Source: Furcasterigmium furcatum | Lineage: Eukaryota > Ascomycota > Sordariomycetes > Glomerellales > Plectosphaerellaceae | Assembly (NCBI GenBank): GCA_001599815.1 | Contig: BCIA01000001.1 | Span: 6,942,641-7,006,640, forward strand | Direction of reading: 5' to 3' | DNA length: 64,000 bases | In this document: positions 10,616-20,631 of the stretch, one piece after another | How the letters are laid out: the number at the start of each line of letters is the position of its first letter | Numbering within the stretch: position 1 is the stretch's first letter | The notes under the pieces: generated by a model | Told to the model about the DNA's origin: nothing | What the model saw: the letters and a program-made list of their open reading frames with translations, nothing else | Database searches by the model: none | Translations under genes and position numbers: made by a program

Positions 10616-11453
10616 TCACCCCTTCATCGACTCCACAAACAGCTCCCGCATCCCCTTGAGCAGTACCACCAGCTCCCGCGTCTCGTTCACCCGCTCGAGC
10701 ACTCTCTCAACCTTCTCCCGTTCCAGCTTCGGTCGGCAGTGCTTCACGTCGTAGTCCCTGCTCGCCGTGCTCAGCTCGAACCACGCCTCCCTCTCCCAGT
10801 CCTTCTCGTCGATGCACGTGTACACGAACTTGAGCCGGTCGTCCTGCCCCGCGCCCTCGATCCGCAGCCCCAGGTTCTGCTGCCAGAACTCCAGCTCCGG
10901 CACGTTGAACCGCGACTGCGCCTCCAGCTGCCGCGAGTACGCCCGCTGCCCCTCCAGCCGCGCGTCGATCTCCCGCTGCGTCTCCGCGATCTGCTTCTGC
11001 AGCGCGTCCCGCGCCGCGAGGTGCTTGTCGCGCTCGTCCGCCAGCTGCGCGATCGACGACTCCATCTCGCGCTTCTCGGCGTCCTCCTTCTCGACCGTCT
11101 GCTGGTGCGTGCTCGTCTTGAGATGGAGGATCTCAATGTCTTTCCGCTTCATGCGCTGGTCCTCTGCGATGTGTTAGTCTGTCTGCCGTCGTTTCGTGGC
11201 GGGGAGAGGCGCGGGTGCGCTGCGACGTACCTTGCAGCTCGGCGATGTTCATGTGGAACTGGTTCCTCTCCTCGAGGACGCGCTTGCGGCCCTGCTCGAT
11301 GAAGGCGTCGAAGCGCACAGTGAACTTGTTCATGCGGTCGCGCAGCTCGTCGAAGCCGAAGTTGATGCTCGGCAGGGTATCGGCGATCGAGGGGCCCGCG
11401 ACGGGCGGCTTCGACAGGCTCGAGGACATGGAGGGCTCGAATGCGGAGGCCAT
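10616..11453 (-). CDS. spc25: Kinetochore protein Spc25 (Ndc80 complex)
   Basis: Two exons, 11231-11453 and 10616-11163 (intron GTACGT..GCAG), give 256 residues. After a short unstructured head, residues about 35-150 are a coiled coil (EERNQFHMNIAELQ, then EKREMESSIAQLADERDKHL and AETQREIDARLEGQRAY). The C-terminal globular domain begins NVPELEFWQQNLGLRIEGAG and continues LKFVYTCIDEKDWEREAWFEL, the fungal Spc25 signature. With Spc24 it anchors the Ndc80/Nuf2 arm to the inner kinetochore in the nucleus. The length agrees with fungal orthologues of about 250 residues. Confidence 0.9.
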
Positions 11454-11865
11454 TGTGACGGTGGTTCTCTCTGGGTGAGAATTCGCGTAGATTGAGGCTG
11501 TGGAAGTGGAAGCGCGTGCGTGATTGCTTCGTTTTGTCGAGTCGCAAATGATGTTCGTGAATGTTTGGGTCGCGCCGTGTTGCTCGGTCAACAATTGGCG
11601 GCGGGGTGTTGATGACTAAGGAGGAGTTGATGACTCAGCACCCCCTGTTCCCAAACCCCTATTGACCTCGGACAGGAACATCACCCAAGAGATGCATCAC
11701 CACAGAGGCAATCAAGTAATTGTTGTAGGAGAACTAATCATGATTTATTCCGCTTTCCTAATCAGGAGCCAAGACGTCCTGTCTACCATAGGCTACTGTG
11801 CTCTCCATCCTCCTCCCCTGCTTTTATGAAAACCAGCTATCCGTCCTTCGCATGGCGGGAATCCT
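11454..11865. other. Intergenic region between spc25 and the Pro/Gln-rich gene
   Basis: About 410 bp holding the spc25 promoter and the 3' untranslated end of the gene at 11866. Nothing else was recognised. Confidence 0.5.
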
Positions 11866-13317
11866 CTAGTTGTCGAACCGACGGTACCATTCCGGCCTCT
11901 CAGCGAGTGCTCCGGAGTTCCAGTTGCCTCCATTGCGTTCCCACCTATGCCGCACCCGGGCGATTTCTCCGGAAGGCCAGTGGTGTCGGGCCCACTGGCC
12001 CGCTTGGGGCTCGACCGGGCGAGCATGCTGGGCCGGTTCCTGTGGCACATCGGGGCTTTGCTGAGCGACGACTTGGTTGTTCTGCTGTGGGAATGGCTGG
12101 GGAACTGACTGTGCGCCGGAATGCGCACTCTGGGGAGAGCGCTGCTGGCTCTGTTGTTGCTCCTGTGCGTCAGCTGGGAGCTGTGGTCCCGGCTGAGGTG
12201 CGCCCTGAGGATTGTGCTGCTGTGCTTGTTGAGAGCCTCCTCGAGGCGGGAAAAGAACCCAGTGTGGATGACGCCGAGATCCATGCCCACGACCTGCTTG
12301 ATGCGCGCCGTGGTTGCACGCAGGCTGAGGCTCTTGCTGAGGAGCTGGCTGCTCACCAACTTGAACAGGAACGTCGGGCTGAGGTCCGGCTCGAGGTTCA
12401 GATTCAGATCCAGAGTCTTCGTCGTCGCCGTCGTCATCATCATCTCCTCCATGCGGTCTCTCGCCGCCGGCAATCCCTCCCCGTCCATCCAGATCCACGA
12501 GCACAACAAACTCCAGCCGGCCCTGCGAAAGCTGCTCCACCCTCTGTACCGTGTCCTCCATAACCTCCATCAGTGGCATGCGCATCACCTCGGGGACAAC
12601 CTCAACCCTTAACCGCTGGGGCATGGGATCCTCGGCGGGCCTCTGCCGACGTCTGAGGACCGGAATCCGAAAGTCGTGCACGACTTCTCCCTGGAAGTAC
12701 GCAAACTGTTGTGCCGGTGGCATTTGCTGTTGTAGGGGAACCTGCGGGACTCTCGGCTGAGGCTGTCCCCCGTGGACACCCCAGATGTCACCCACGAACG
12801 TTTTTCCATGGATGCTCATGGCACCGTTCCCTTGCCAGAAGGGAATCCCATTCTGGCCCATAACCTGCTGTCCAGGTGCCGGTTGAACCCAGCCCATCCA
12901 AGGGCCGGCGTGGATGGGCGGCTGAACGAAGCCATGTGGCATAGGGAATCCGGGCTGCATCGGGAAGCCCGGCTGCATAGGGAATTGCTGAAAATGCGGC
13001 ACCGGCGGGGGCGCGGGTAGGGGAATGTGCAAGTTCAGCGGCATGCGCCTCTGGATGTCGCCCATGATGATCTCTGGCTGGGGAGGGCGCGGTCTGTTCC
13101 TCCTGCGGGAAACGTTGATCCTTCCGCCCTGCGTTGTCCAGACAAAGGTGATAATGTCTTCGGAGATGAGTTGCTCGATGCCCATGTTCCGCGCGCGCTC
13201 GCGGACGCCCTGGAGGATTCCGAACAGGGTAGGGGGGTCCTCGGACTCGAATTCCACTTCACGGACGTTTCCTGCGGCGGGCACGCTCATGCCGTAGTAG
13301 ATGGCCTTGACCCTCAT
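11866..13317 (-). CDS. Hypothetical Pro/Gln-rich protein with a conserved-looking N-terminus
   Basis: A single 483-codon frame starting at 13317. Residues 1-80 look globular (MRVKAIYYGMSVPAAGNVRE, then GILQGVRERARNMGIEQLI and FVWTTQGGRINVS) and may be a small fold of mixed alpha and beta. Then comes low-complexity sequence: a short tandem QPGFPMQPGFPMPHGF around residue 120, acidic stretches with GDDDDDGDDEDSGSE (about residue 290) and Gln/Pro-rich sequence to residue 440. A compact basic-aromatic tail follows (QWARHHWPSGEIARVRHRWE). I do not recognise the family. Such composition is common in transcription co-regulators and condensate proteins, but no function can be assigned. Confidence 0.7.
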   Translation of the reverse strand: MRVKAIYYGMSVPAAGNVREVEFESEDPPTLFGILQGVRERARNMGIEQLISEDIITFVWTTQGGRINVSRRRNRPRPPQPEIIMGDIQRRMPLNLHIPLPAPPPVPHFQQFPMQPGFPMQPGFPMPHGFVQPPIHAGPWMGWVQPAPGQQVMGQNGIPFWQGNGAMSIHGKTFVGDIWGVHGGQPQPRVPQVPLQQQMPPAQQFAYFQGEVVHDFRIPVLRRRQRPAEDPMPQRLRVEVVPEVMRMPLMEVMEDTVQRVEQLSQGRLEFVVLVDLDGRGGIAGGERPHGGDDDDDGDDEDSGSESEPRAGPQPDVPVQVGEQPAPQQEPQPACNHGAHQAGRGHGSRRHPHWVLFPPRGGSQQAQQHNPQGAPQPGPQLPADAQEQQQSQQRSPQSAHSGAQSVPQPFPQQNNQVVAQQSPDVPQEPAQHARPVEPQAGQWARHHWPSGEIARVRHRWERNGGNWNSGALAERPEWYRRFDN

Positions 13318-14813
13318 GATGACGACGTGTCGTTAGCGAGTTGTGAGAAAGAAGTCGGTAGAGTGTCTTGAACAGGGGAGACTGATTGGGTTATCGCGAG
13401 TTGGAGTTGCGGTCGTGGTTGGTGGTTTGGTTCAGGTTCCAAACCTCGAGACTTCTTTCGCTGAGCTCTCAGCAGATCAAAGCAGTTCTCGCACGTCTTC
13501 CGTGAAAGTTGACGCTCCTTGAGTTTTCGTGCGGGTCGGGTGTAGCTGATCGCAGTTAGAAGACGTTCAGGGGATCGCGGCTTGTGCTTACTTTAAGGGA
13601 CAGAGTCGACGAGCTCTGTCCGAGTTGCGTTCAGAAATGTGGTTGGCGGTGGTAAAATCGACTGTTCGTGACAGCTGGAAAGGTTGCTGAAGTGTGAGAG
13701 GCGCAGTTGTTGACTTGAGGTTGGGAGAGCAGAAGAACAGCAACCAGAAGCCCGATCTGCCCTCCTTTTAGAGGCGAAAGTTGCTTGGCCAGCAAGAGGT
13801 GACTTGGGCCTAGGGAAGTTGAATCGAGGGCTTGGAAAGAGTGAAAAGCCACAATAGCCTGGGGATTCTGCAGATACAGATCACGCCCTTCACCAGGTGG
13901 ATATGGAAGATGCTTCAGTGGCAAGTACCCTTCTGAATCACTTCCGTACCTTCCTTGATCTCCCGTCCTCGGGCTACGTAGCCTGATTCACTTCCACCTG
14001 CCTTGAACCTACCTACTACCCAGAACTGCTCTGAGTGCCTAGGTAGGTTGCTGGCACTCAGGGGGCCCCGTCACTCAAAACAACAAGCGCACTGTCACCA
14101 GGCATCACCGGACGTCCATACTGAGGTATCAAAAACAGCTCTGATTTGGGTATGCACATGCCCCTGAACCCCGTTATCGAAAAGAGAACAACGCACCCGT
14201 AGTAAACAATCCACGCCGGTTGCCAAGGTTCTCCTCCCCCCACCTCCACCCAAGACAACCACCAGGTAATCAACAAGGCCGGTCTCTGCTTTTCCCTGAA
14301 ACGAAAATGCGGCCGCCCTAGGTTCTTCTTCGTCCTCTCCCTCTCCACCTAGCAGTACGGGTACTAACATGGCCGGTCTGGCCAAAATCAAAACATGGAG
14401 CTCCGTCCTCCGAGCCGTGGTATCGTACATGACATGCAGTGGTTGAATGCCGTGATTAACCCCCTTCCGCGTCCGGGCCAGTTCTCCGTCTAACAAGTGC
14501 GCGCGTGTTCGTGTGTGCTGGGTATCACCAGACTGAAGAAAGAAGAGAGAGGTGCCGAGATGTAGTCCAACTGATATGTAACCGTGGGTCTCGGTAATGC
14601 GTGCGGGTGTCGAGGGATAATACCGAGGTGCGCCTCCACCGCCACCACCACCTCGGATGCCTTGTCACCAAAATCAAGCCCATATGTGTGATATCAGAAG
14701 CCAGAAACAGTACCGAGACGCCGGCATGCTACTCAAATAATGACATAAATGCATAACCAAGGATGGGATGGTCGGGTTCTCAGGAAGTCTGTCGACGGAA
14801 TGCTTGATCATGC
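13318..14813. other. Intergenic region without a supported gene
   Basis: About 1.5 kb between the start of the Pro/Gln-rich gene and the stop of ptaB. Several open frames of 90-130 codons exist on the minus strand (for example 14095-14496) but lack coding character or family resemblance. It probably contains the upstream promoter and 3' untranslated ends. Confidence 0.5.
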
Positions 14814-17389
14814 CTAGGCCGGGTTGCCCTTGACGCGCTTGGGCATCCTCGGTGTCGGAGGCTTCTTGCCGACGCCGTTCACTTGTCCACCTGGTGTCGG
14901 GGCGGACGTGCCGTCATCCTCGACTTTGACGCCCGAGGGGCGCCGCCGCTTATTCGACTGCGGCGAGGTGTTGGCGCTCGGTCCGCTCGAGCTGGTCCCC
15001 TGCTGGCTGGGCTGCATCTGCATGCCGGGAGCCTGCATGTGACCCGGCGCCGGGCTGCCCATGACGTGGGGCGACCCAGGGAGCTGCATGTGCGGTTGCG
15101 CCGGGCTCGCGCCCACCTGGCCCATCTGGGGGACTGGCACAGGGAAGTTGTTAAAGCTCGGTGTTCGCTGACCGGGCTGCTGCTGCATTTGCATCTGCAT
15201 CGGCATCGGCTGGCCGTTGGGGGCCCCCTGCTGCTGATGGCTGACTTGCATCACGTACTGTTCGAGGGCGGCGTACGGTCCGAGTCCAGGATGGCTCACG
15301 TAGAAGCCGAACAGAGGGTTCATCTGACCCATTACCTCGGCAATCTTCGACACTTGTTAGCCGTAGTTACGTTGCTTGGTGCCGATGGATAATCTTACCT
15401 CGAGAAACTGGAAGACCGGTTCCGTGATACCCATGCTCTTCTTTATCAGGGATTCCGGCATGTCTACCAGGGCGTCCGGGGGAGCGAACTGAGGAGACTT
15501 CAACTGCTTGGCCTTGCCCTTCTTGCTCATTTCCGGCGAAGATTTGGTTGGGTCCTGTGTGTTGACGTTGTGCCACTCCTTGATCCAGTTGTGCGCCGGC
15601 TTCGCGGCCTCGATGACAGCCTTGCGGGGGATGTACTCCTCATGGCTGCTGGTGATGAACTCGAATAGCTCAATCTTCTGTTCGCCATCGAAATGCGCTC
15701 GGACAGTACCGTTCGCGACGAGCTGGAAAGTCAGCGACATCAGCCATGGTGGGAAATAAGCCAACTCACATGAGAACCGCTCTCAAACCAGTAGACGAGA
15801 CTCGACTTGGTGTTTTCTATCCAGTGCCCATCGTTGGGCAGCGGGCGGTCTGTCGTGCCCTTTTCCATGATCAACTGCATATTCTTGACGCCACTGTCAA
15901 AATGCGTGTGGAAGTATCTTGGCAGAGCCGGATAGGTAATCTCGTATTGCTTGTCGGCTTGGTCCTCGGAGTCGACAATATGTACCGAGTGTCGAAAGAC
16001 ACCTTTTGGAGAGAAGAACTGCTGGACAAAGTTGTTCCAGTAGGTCAGGTCATCCTTGCCTCGTATACCCTGCGGACCCAACAAGTTAGCAAATATCAAG
16101 TGTCGGTGAGCTTTCTGTGTACGCACCGGAAAGCCGCTCAGGTGCTCGCTGAATTGCATCAGCTTCAACAAGCAATGCCCCTTCATGCCTTCTCTCCTCT
16201 GTTGTGCTTGAGCCTGTGCTTGGGCCTGCGCTGCCTGCTGGGCAGCTTGCTGGGCGGCCATGACCTGCATGCTGTTCGCTAATGCATTCTGCTGGGCCTG
16301 CGACATCTGCTGAGGCTGCTGCGGCTGGCCCTGCTGAGGATGCGGTTGACCCGGTTGGGGAGGGCCTTGCGGTTGGTTCTGGGGCTGCGGGGGCTGAGGC
16401 TGCTGGCTGGCCTGAGGGCCTGGCGTCTGTGACGGGGTCGGGTGCCCGCCAGACTGGGGGTTCGCGGGCTGCGCGGGCTGTTGTTGCGGCGTCTGTTGGG
16501 GCTGGGGCTGAGGTTGGCCCTGCTGTCCTTGGGGCTGCTGCTGCTGCGGTTGGCCTTGGGGTTGCTGGCCTTGTTGCTGGGCTTGCATGGAGGCGGCCAG
16601 CTGCGCCTGCTGCAGGTTATGGAGCTGTTGCGGGCTAAGCTGCATCGGCTGCCCGGGCTGGTGGCCCTGCTGCATCTGCTGGTTCTGAGCGACCTGCTGC
16701 TGCTGCTGCAGGGCGATCTGCTGGGCTATCATGGCTTGGGTCTGCGGGTTGCCGGCATGCTTGAGATGGGTTAGTCGATGGATGGGGTCGAGGCGATTGA
16801 TGGCGGATGGTGACTTACAGGCATCCTGCCCTGTCGCATGGCCTGCAACTGAGCCGGGTTCATTTGCATCGGCATGCCATTGACGCCCTGCATGTTCGCC
16901 TGGAAAGCCTGTTGCGCCAACATGTGCTGTCGAGCGTTTTGTTGCTGAAGAAATCTTTGTTGTTGCAGCATAGGATTGTTGGCGACTATAAGGCGGGACA
17001 CGTCACGTCAGTATCTATGCTTGGCTACTACGGTGGTTGGAGCGAGCGGGCGCTCAAGGATGGGGAAGTGTGGGTGGGTGGTGGTACGTACAATTGCCGA
17101 ATTGGCCCTGTTGGAACATTGCGTTCTGCGCAGGGTTCAGGTGCTGAAGTGCGTGAGCATTCGGACCGCCTGCACCGGGCGGCATGCCTCCCATGAGAGC
17201 GGCGGGATTGACCTGGCCACCAGGCCCCGAGGCTGCCATGTGCATCTGTTGAGGCATGCCTCCGCCAGGCGCGCCCGGCTGGCCCTGGTTATGAGGCATC
17301 CCCGGGGCCATTGGGTGGCCTGGGACGCCTGGATGCTGATGCATACCGGCGGGATGTCCCGCAAAAGAAGGGCCCATACTTGTCATCAT
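14814..17389 (-). CDS. ptaB: LIM-domain-binding (LDB1/SEUSS-like) transcription co-regulator, PtaB orthologue
   Basis: Six exons, 17092-17389, 16819-16985, 16127-16759, 15770-16069, 15399-15722 and 14814-15344, give 750 residues. The core runs KGHCLLKLMQFSEHLSGFP, GKDDLTYWNNFVQQFFSP, RHSVHIVDSEDQADKQYEIT, TLPRYF-like ALPRYFHTHFDSGVKNMQL, then LVANGTVRAHFDGEQKIELF, which is the LIM-binding region. The ends are Gln/Pro/Met-rich, with Q-runs (about 100-280) and a nuclear-type KRRRP near the C-terminus. Intron 3 (16070-16126) is 57 nt, a multiple of three without a stop, so it looks like coding sequence, but it has GTGCGT, GCTAAC and CAG and interrupts a conserved block. In Aspergillus, PtaB pairs with SomA downstream of PKA to control adhesion, development and biofilm formation. 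The last intron uses the acceptor TCGAAG. Confidence 0.88.
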
Positions 17390-19805
17390 GTCCTTGGGAG
17401 TCGATCATCCACGACGTGGATATCGACAGCGATCTCCCGGGACTGTTGCATGCGCTGCTCCGTGAAGGATCCACTTGCGACACGTCGGGGGTGTCTGGAG
17501 GGCTGAAGGTTTATGGACGTATTCGACGACGCGAGAGCGATGATCGATCTATGTGAAGAGAGGAACGGGGTGTATCGGGGCGCGTTCGAGTCGGACGTTG
17601 AGCGGTCGCGGGCGTGGGCAGACTTGTGGTCAGGAGAGTTTCTGGAAGGGGTATCTGAGCATTGATGTGGATGCCGACAAACACCGCGACGACGTCTTTT
17701 CCAGCACGGTGCAGGTGCAACGCGGGCAAGGCCAGATGACGACGAGGTGACGAGCAGACGCGAGGAATGCTCAGGAAATGGATGTGTGTCGGGCCTGAAA
17801 GTCGCCAAGAAGTCGCCAGAGAGTCAGAGGAGCGGGAGTATCGCGACTGTCGCAAATGGCTGGTCGGATCGGGTATCGGGAGATTGAACGGGCGAAAGGC
17901 CGTGGGAAATGCCGAGCGGCGATGTATCTGCAAAAGGAGCGAAATGGAAAAGAGGCGATAAGAAAGAGATTCAATGGGCGTCGTGTCGGATCGTGGCGTC
18001 TTCCCTCATGCGTCGATGTTGATGCCGTCGTGGACTCTTCCGAAGGAGCTGATGCAGGGCGAGCGATGTGTACGCGGTGACACAAGGAGCCTCCGCGCGC
18101 GACTTGTCTCTTCTGCCGTGCAAGTATTCGACCGTCCCCAGCACGACGACGACTGCCACTCGAGATATCTCTGGCGGGATGAGAGAGTCGAGTCTGTCGG
18201 GGGTGGTGGGCGGGTTGACAGACAGGACAAGACTTGTGGCGGATTGTCGCGAAAAGGGCAAGGGGGCGAAAAGAAATGGCAGGGAGCCAGCAGTGCGGTG
18301 CGGTGCGGTCGGTGCCAGTGCAGTGGTGCTCCTCTGTGTGCGCGACTTGCAGGGCGACGGTGCGATGGACGGCGGGCGGGATGGCGGGAGCCGTGGCTTG
18401 TCCTGATGCTCGCTGCTGGGACTGGGCTGGGACTGGGACTTGGGAGCAAAAAGAAATGGGCAAGGGGGACGACAAGCGTCAAGCGGGCGGACGGGCGCTC
18501 AGACGCACGGCCAGGCCAAGGACGACTCAGTCGGATAGATTGTCGCGATACTGAAGGAGCCCCGAGAAGGCGATATGACGTCCAGTCCTGTCGGCGGGAG
18601 CAAATAGAGCGGAGGAGGTGGACGGGAGATGATGAGAGGGGTGGCAGAGGACCAGGATGATCTTGGTGTTGGAGTTGGGAGTTGGAGACAGGTCAGAGAT
18701 CCAGTGGCAGACGCATCGAAAGAACCCCGGACGGACAGCGACTTGCTTCTCTCTGCCCAGGTTGCCTGCTCCTGCTGTAGCGTACCCAGTGAGGTGATCC
18801 TGAAAATGGGAAAGACGAAAGCGAAGGGGACAGCGGCAGACCTGGAAAGGCAAGGCCGATCCACGGGGGCCGGGGGCAAGTGGCTGGGATTGGCTGCTCC
18901 TCCTGCATCTGACATCCACACTATGCATCTATGCCATATGCATCAGCGCTTCTATCGGGTTCCGGGCCCCAAAAGTGGATGAAGACAATGCTCCACCCAC
19001 TTGCCCGTCTCGAGAGCGACTTTCTTGTCGCCATTCCGTGTCTCGTCGCGGTGTGAGATGATTGAGATTCCAAATTAGAAATCCCCGCGCGAGAAGAAAC
19101 CAAAGTATGCAATTTTTATTCGCAGACACTGTCATCAGAGTCCGTGAAATGCACCATGTATTTTTCCACGTGCCAAGCCACAATGTACACCATCTTCGGC
19201 TTCTAGTCTTCTATCCGTCTTCGTCTTCTGCACCGAACCCTGTCTATCTGGACGGGACCGTCCCGAAAATCCGGCCATCTCCCAGGATCACGTGACTATT
19301 TCTTATCGACAACCTTATCGGGGACCAACAGTGCGATCACTCCAGAAAATTTCCTCGCGCACTGTCCCTTCCTACTATTTTTTCTCGGCCTGCAGAGCCT
19401 CAAGCCCAAACCTTCTTTTTTCTTACTTCCTCACATCGTGAGCTCTCTGCCACAACAACAACCTCGCCCTCCTCGCGCGCCCTTGCTTTCTCCGCATCGA
19501 GAAGCTGCAGCACTGCATCCCGCGGCCGTCTTCTGCATTATTTCGTGCGGGCGCCAACGGCCAGCGGCGCAGCTGCTCAGCTTCTGCGTTGAGACATTGC
19601 GGCCTTCGAGCGAGGGCAAACGGTATCTGGGTAAGCTTCCTCTTTTCCTTCTGTCTCTCCGCCGCTCCCCATCCTCCCTCTTTCTCCGAATGATGATACG
19701 TCATTACATGTCTTCATACCCGACTGAATCGTCCATGAAGCAGTCGACGCGGACTCCCCAAAGGAGTCTGTTACTTGCCAGTATTTACTGTCTGACACTA
19801 CACCG
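17390..19805. other. Long region upstream of ptaB without a clear gene
   Basis: About 2.4 kb. The many open frames here have Arg/Ser-rich, non-protein-like composition and overlap one another on all strands. Most likely it is an extended promoter and 5' leader of ptaB, plus the leader of the small gene at 19806. Pyrimidine-rich sequence dominates at 19340-19500. Confidence 0.5.
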
Positions 19806-20293
19806 ATGCACTTGCGGAGCGGCACACGTTTCTCGGGATTCCAGACGCTGACTCGCATAAGATCCAGGTCACAGTCGAGCGCAAGAAGGGCGACACCACC
19901 GGACGACTAATCACAGGGCAACCGTGCCTCCCCTCGTCGACCAGGTTAGTCTTTCCCTTTTGCTTGGATACACTCCGCATCAACACAGACAACATTTCCC
20001 GATGAAGAAATTTCCATTACATTCGTAGTTTCCACTCGAGTCTCACCGAAGAGCCTATTCACCGAGATAGATGAGAGCATTATCTTCCTTGGATGACAGA
20101 GGGATCAACATGTTTCTGTTGCTTTTTTGCAAATTTTGGTCAAGACCTTTTCACTGACCAAATTTTCAGAGCAGGAAAACGCCTTTGGGCCGAGTTCTGG
20201 GACATGCTTGAGGAGGAGGTGCAGCGTTTAGGCAGTAGTGCCAGATCAATACAAGACTTTGTCAAATCTATCTTGATGTCTGAAGTGTTGTGA
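19806..20293 (+). CDS. Small hypothetical protein, tentative five-exon model
   Basis: Exons 19806-19867, 19917-19944, 19989-20024, 20071-20111 and 20170-20293 would encode 96 residues starting MHLRSGTRFSGFQTLTRIRS. Support is a chain of plausible introns, notably GACTAATCACAG before exon 2, CAG|GTTAGT after it and CACTGACCAAATTTTCAG before the last exon, and a helical end (LWAEFWDMLEEEVQRLG, then DFVKSILMSEVL). An alternative keeps 20025-20070 as exon, giving 65 residues ending ESIIFLG at 20096. A further intron (donor GTAAGC at about 19631, acceptor about 19737) may lie in the leader, and the frame stays open upstream of the first ATG, so the N-terminus may be longer. Family unknown. No homologue is recognised. 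Confidence 0.33.
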
Positions 20294-20631
20294 AGTGTTC
20301 CCGTCGTTGTGCTCTATTTTGTCCATGTCACCGATGTGACGTCCCACTGCTCCTGGCAAGCAAAATCATGTTGATGGTGAGAAACATGCAGAAGTTATTT
20401 TCCCCTGCCAGGTGTCTGCAGAGCCCTCGGACATGCTTGTGACTTTCCAATCACAGGCAAAGACGCAAAATCGATTCCGGTTGAAATCTCTTGAAATCTC
20501 GGTGATCTAGACTTGGGCCTATTCCTGGCCCGTCCAGCCCCTAAACGCCTCTTTCCTTGCCCAACGCCGTCCCAAATCGCTATGATATCAACAGCACATG
20601 TTCAACAAGACCACGCTTCAATCCCTCTTCA
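20294..20631. other. Short intergenic region between the small gene and hbrB
   Basis: About 340 bp between two convergent genes; nothing beyond 3' flank was seen. Confidence 0.4.

Noticed and set aside
13631..14496. Three minus-strand frames of 96-133 codons in the 13.3-14.8 kb gap
   Set aside because: No splice-linked continuation, no family motif and unlikely composition.
18006..18928. Overlapping frames of 130-230 codons upstream of ptaB
   Set aside because: Arg/Ser/Pro-rich on all frames, mutually overlapping, and without a recognisable domain.
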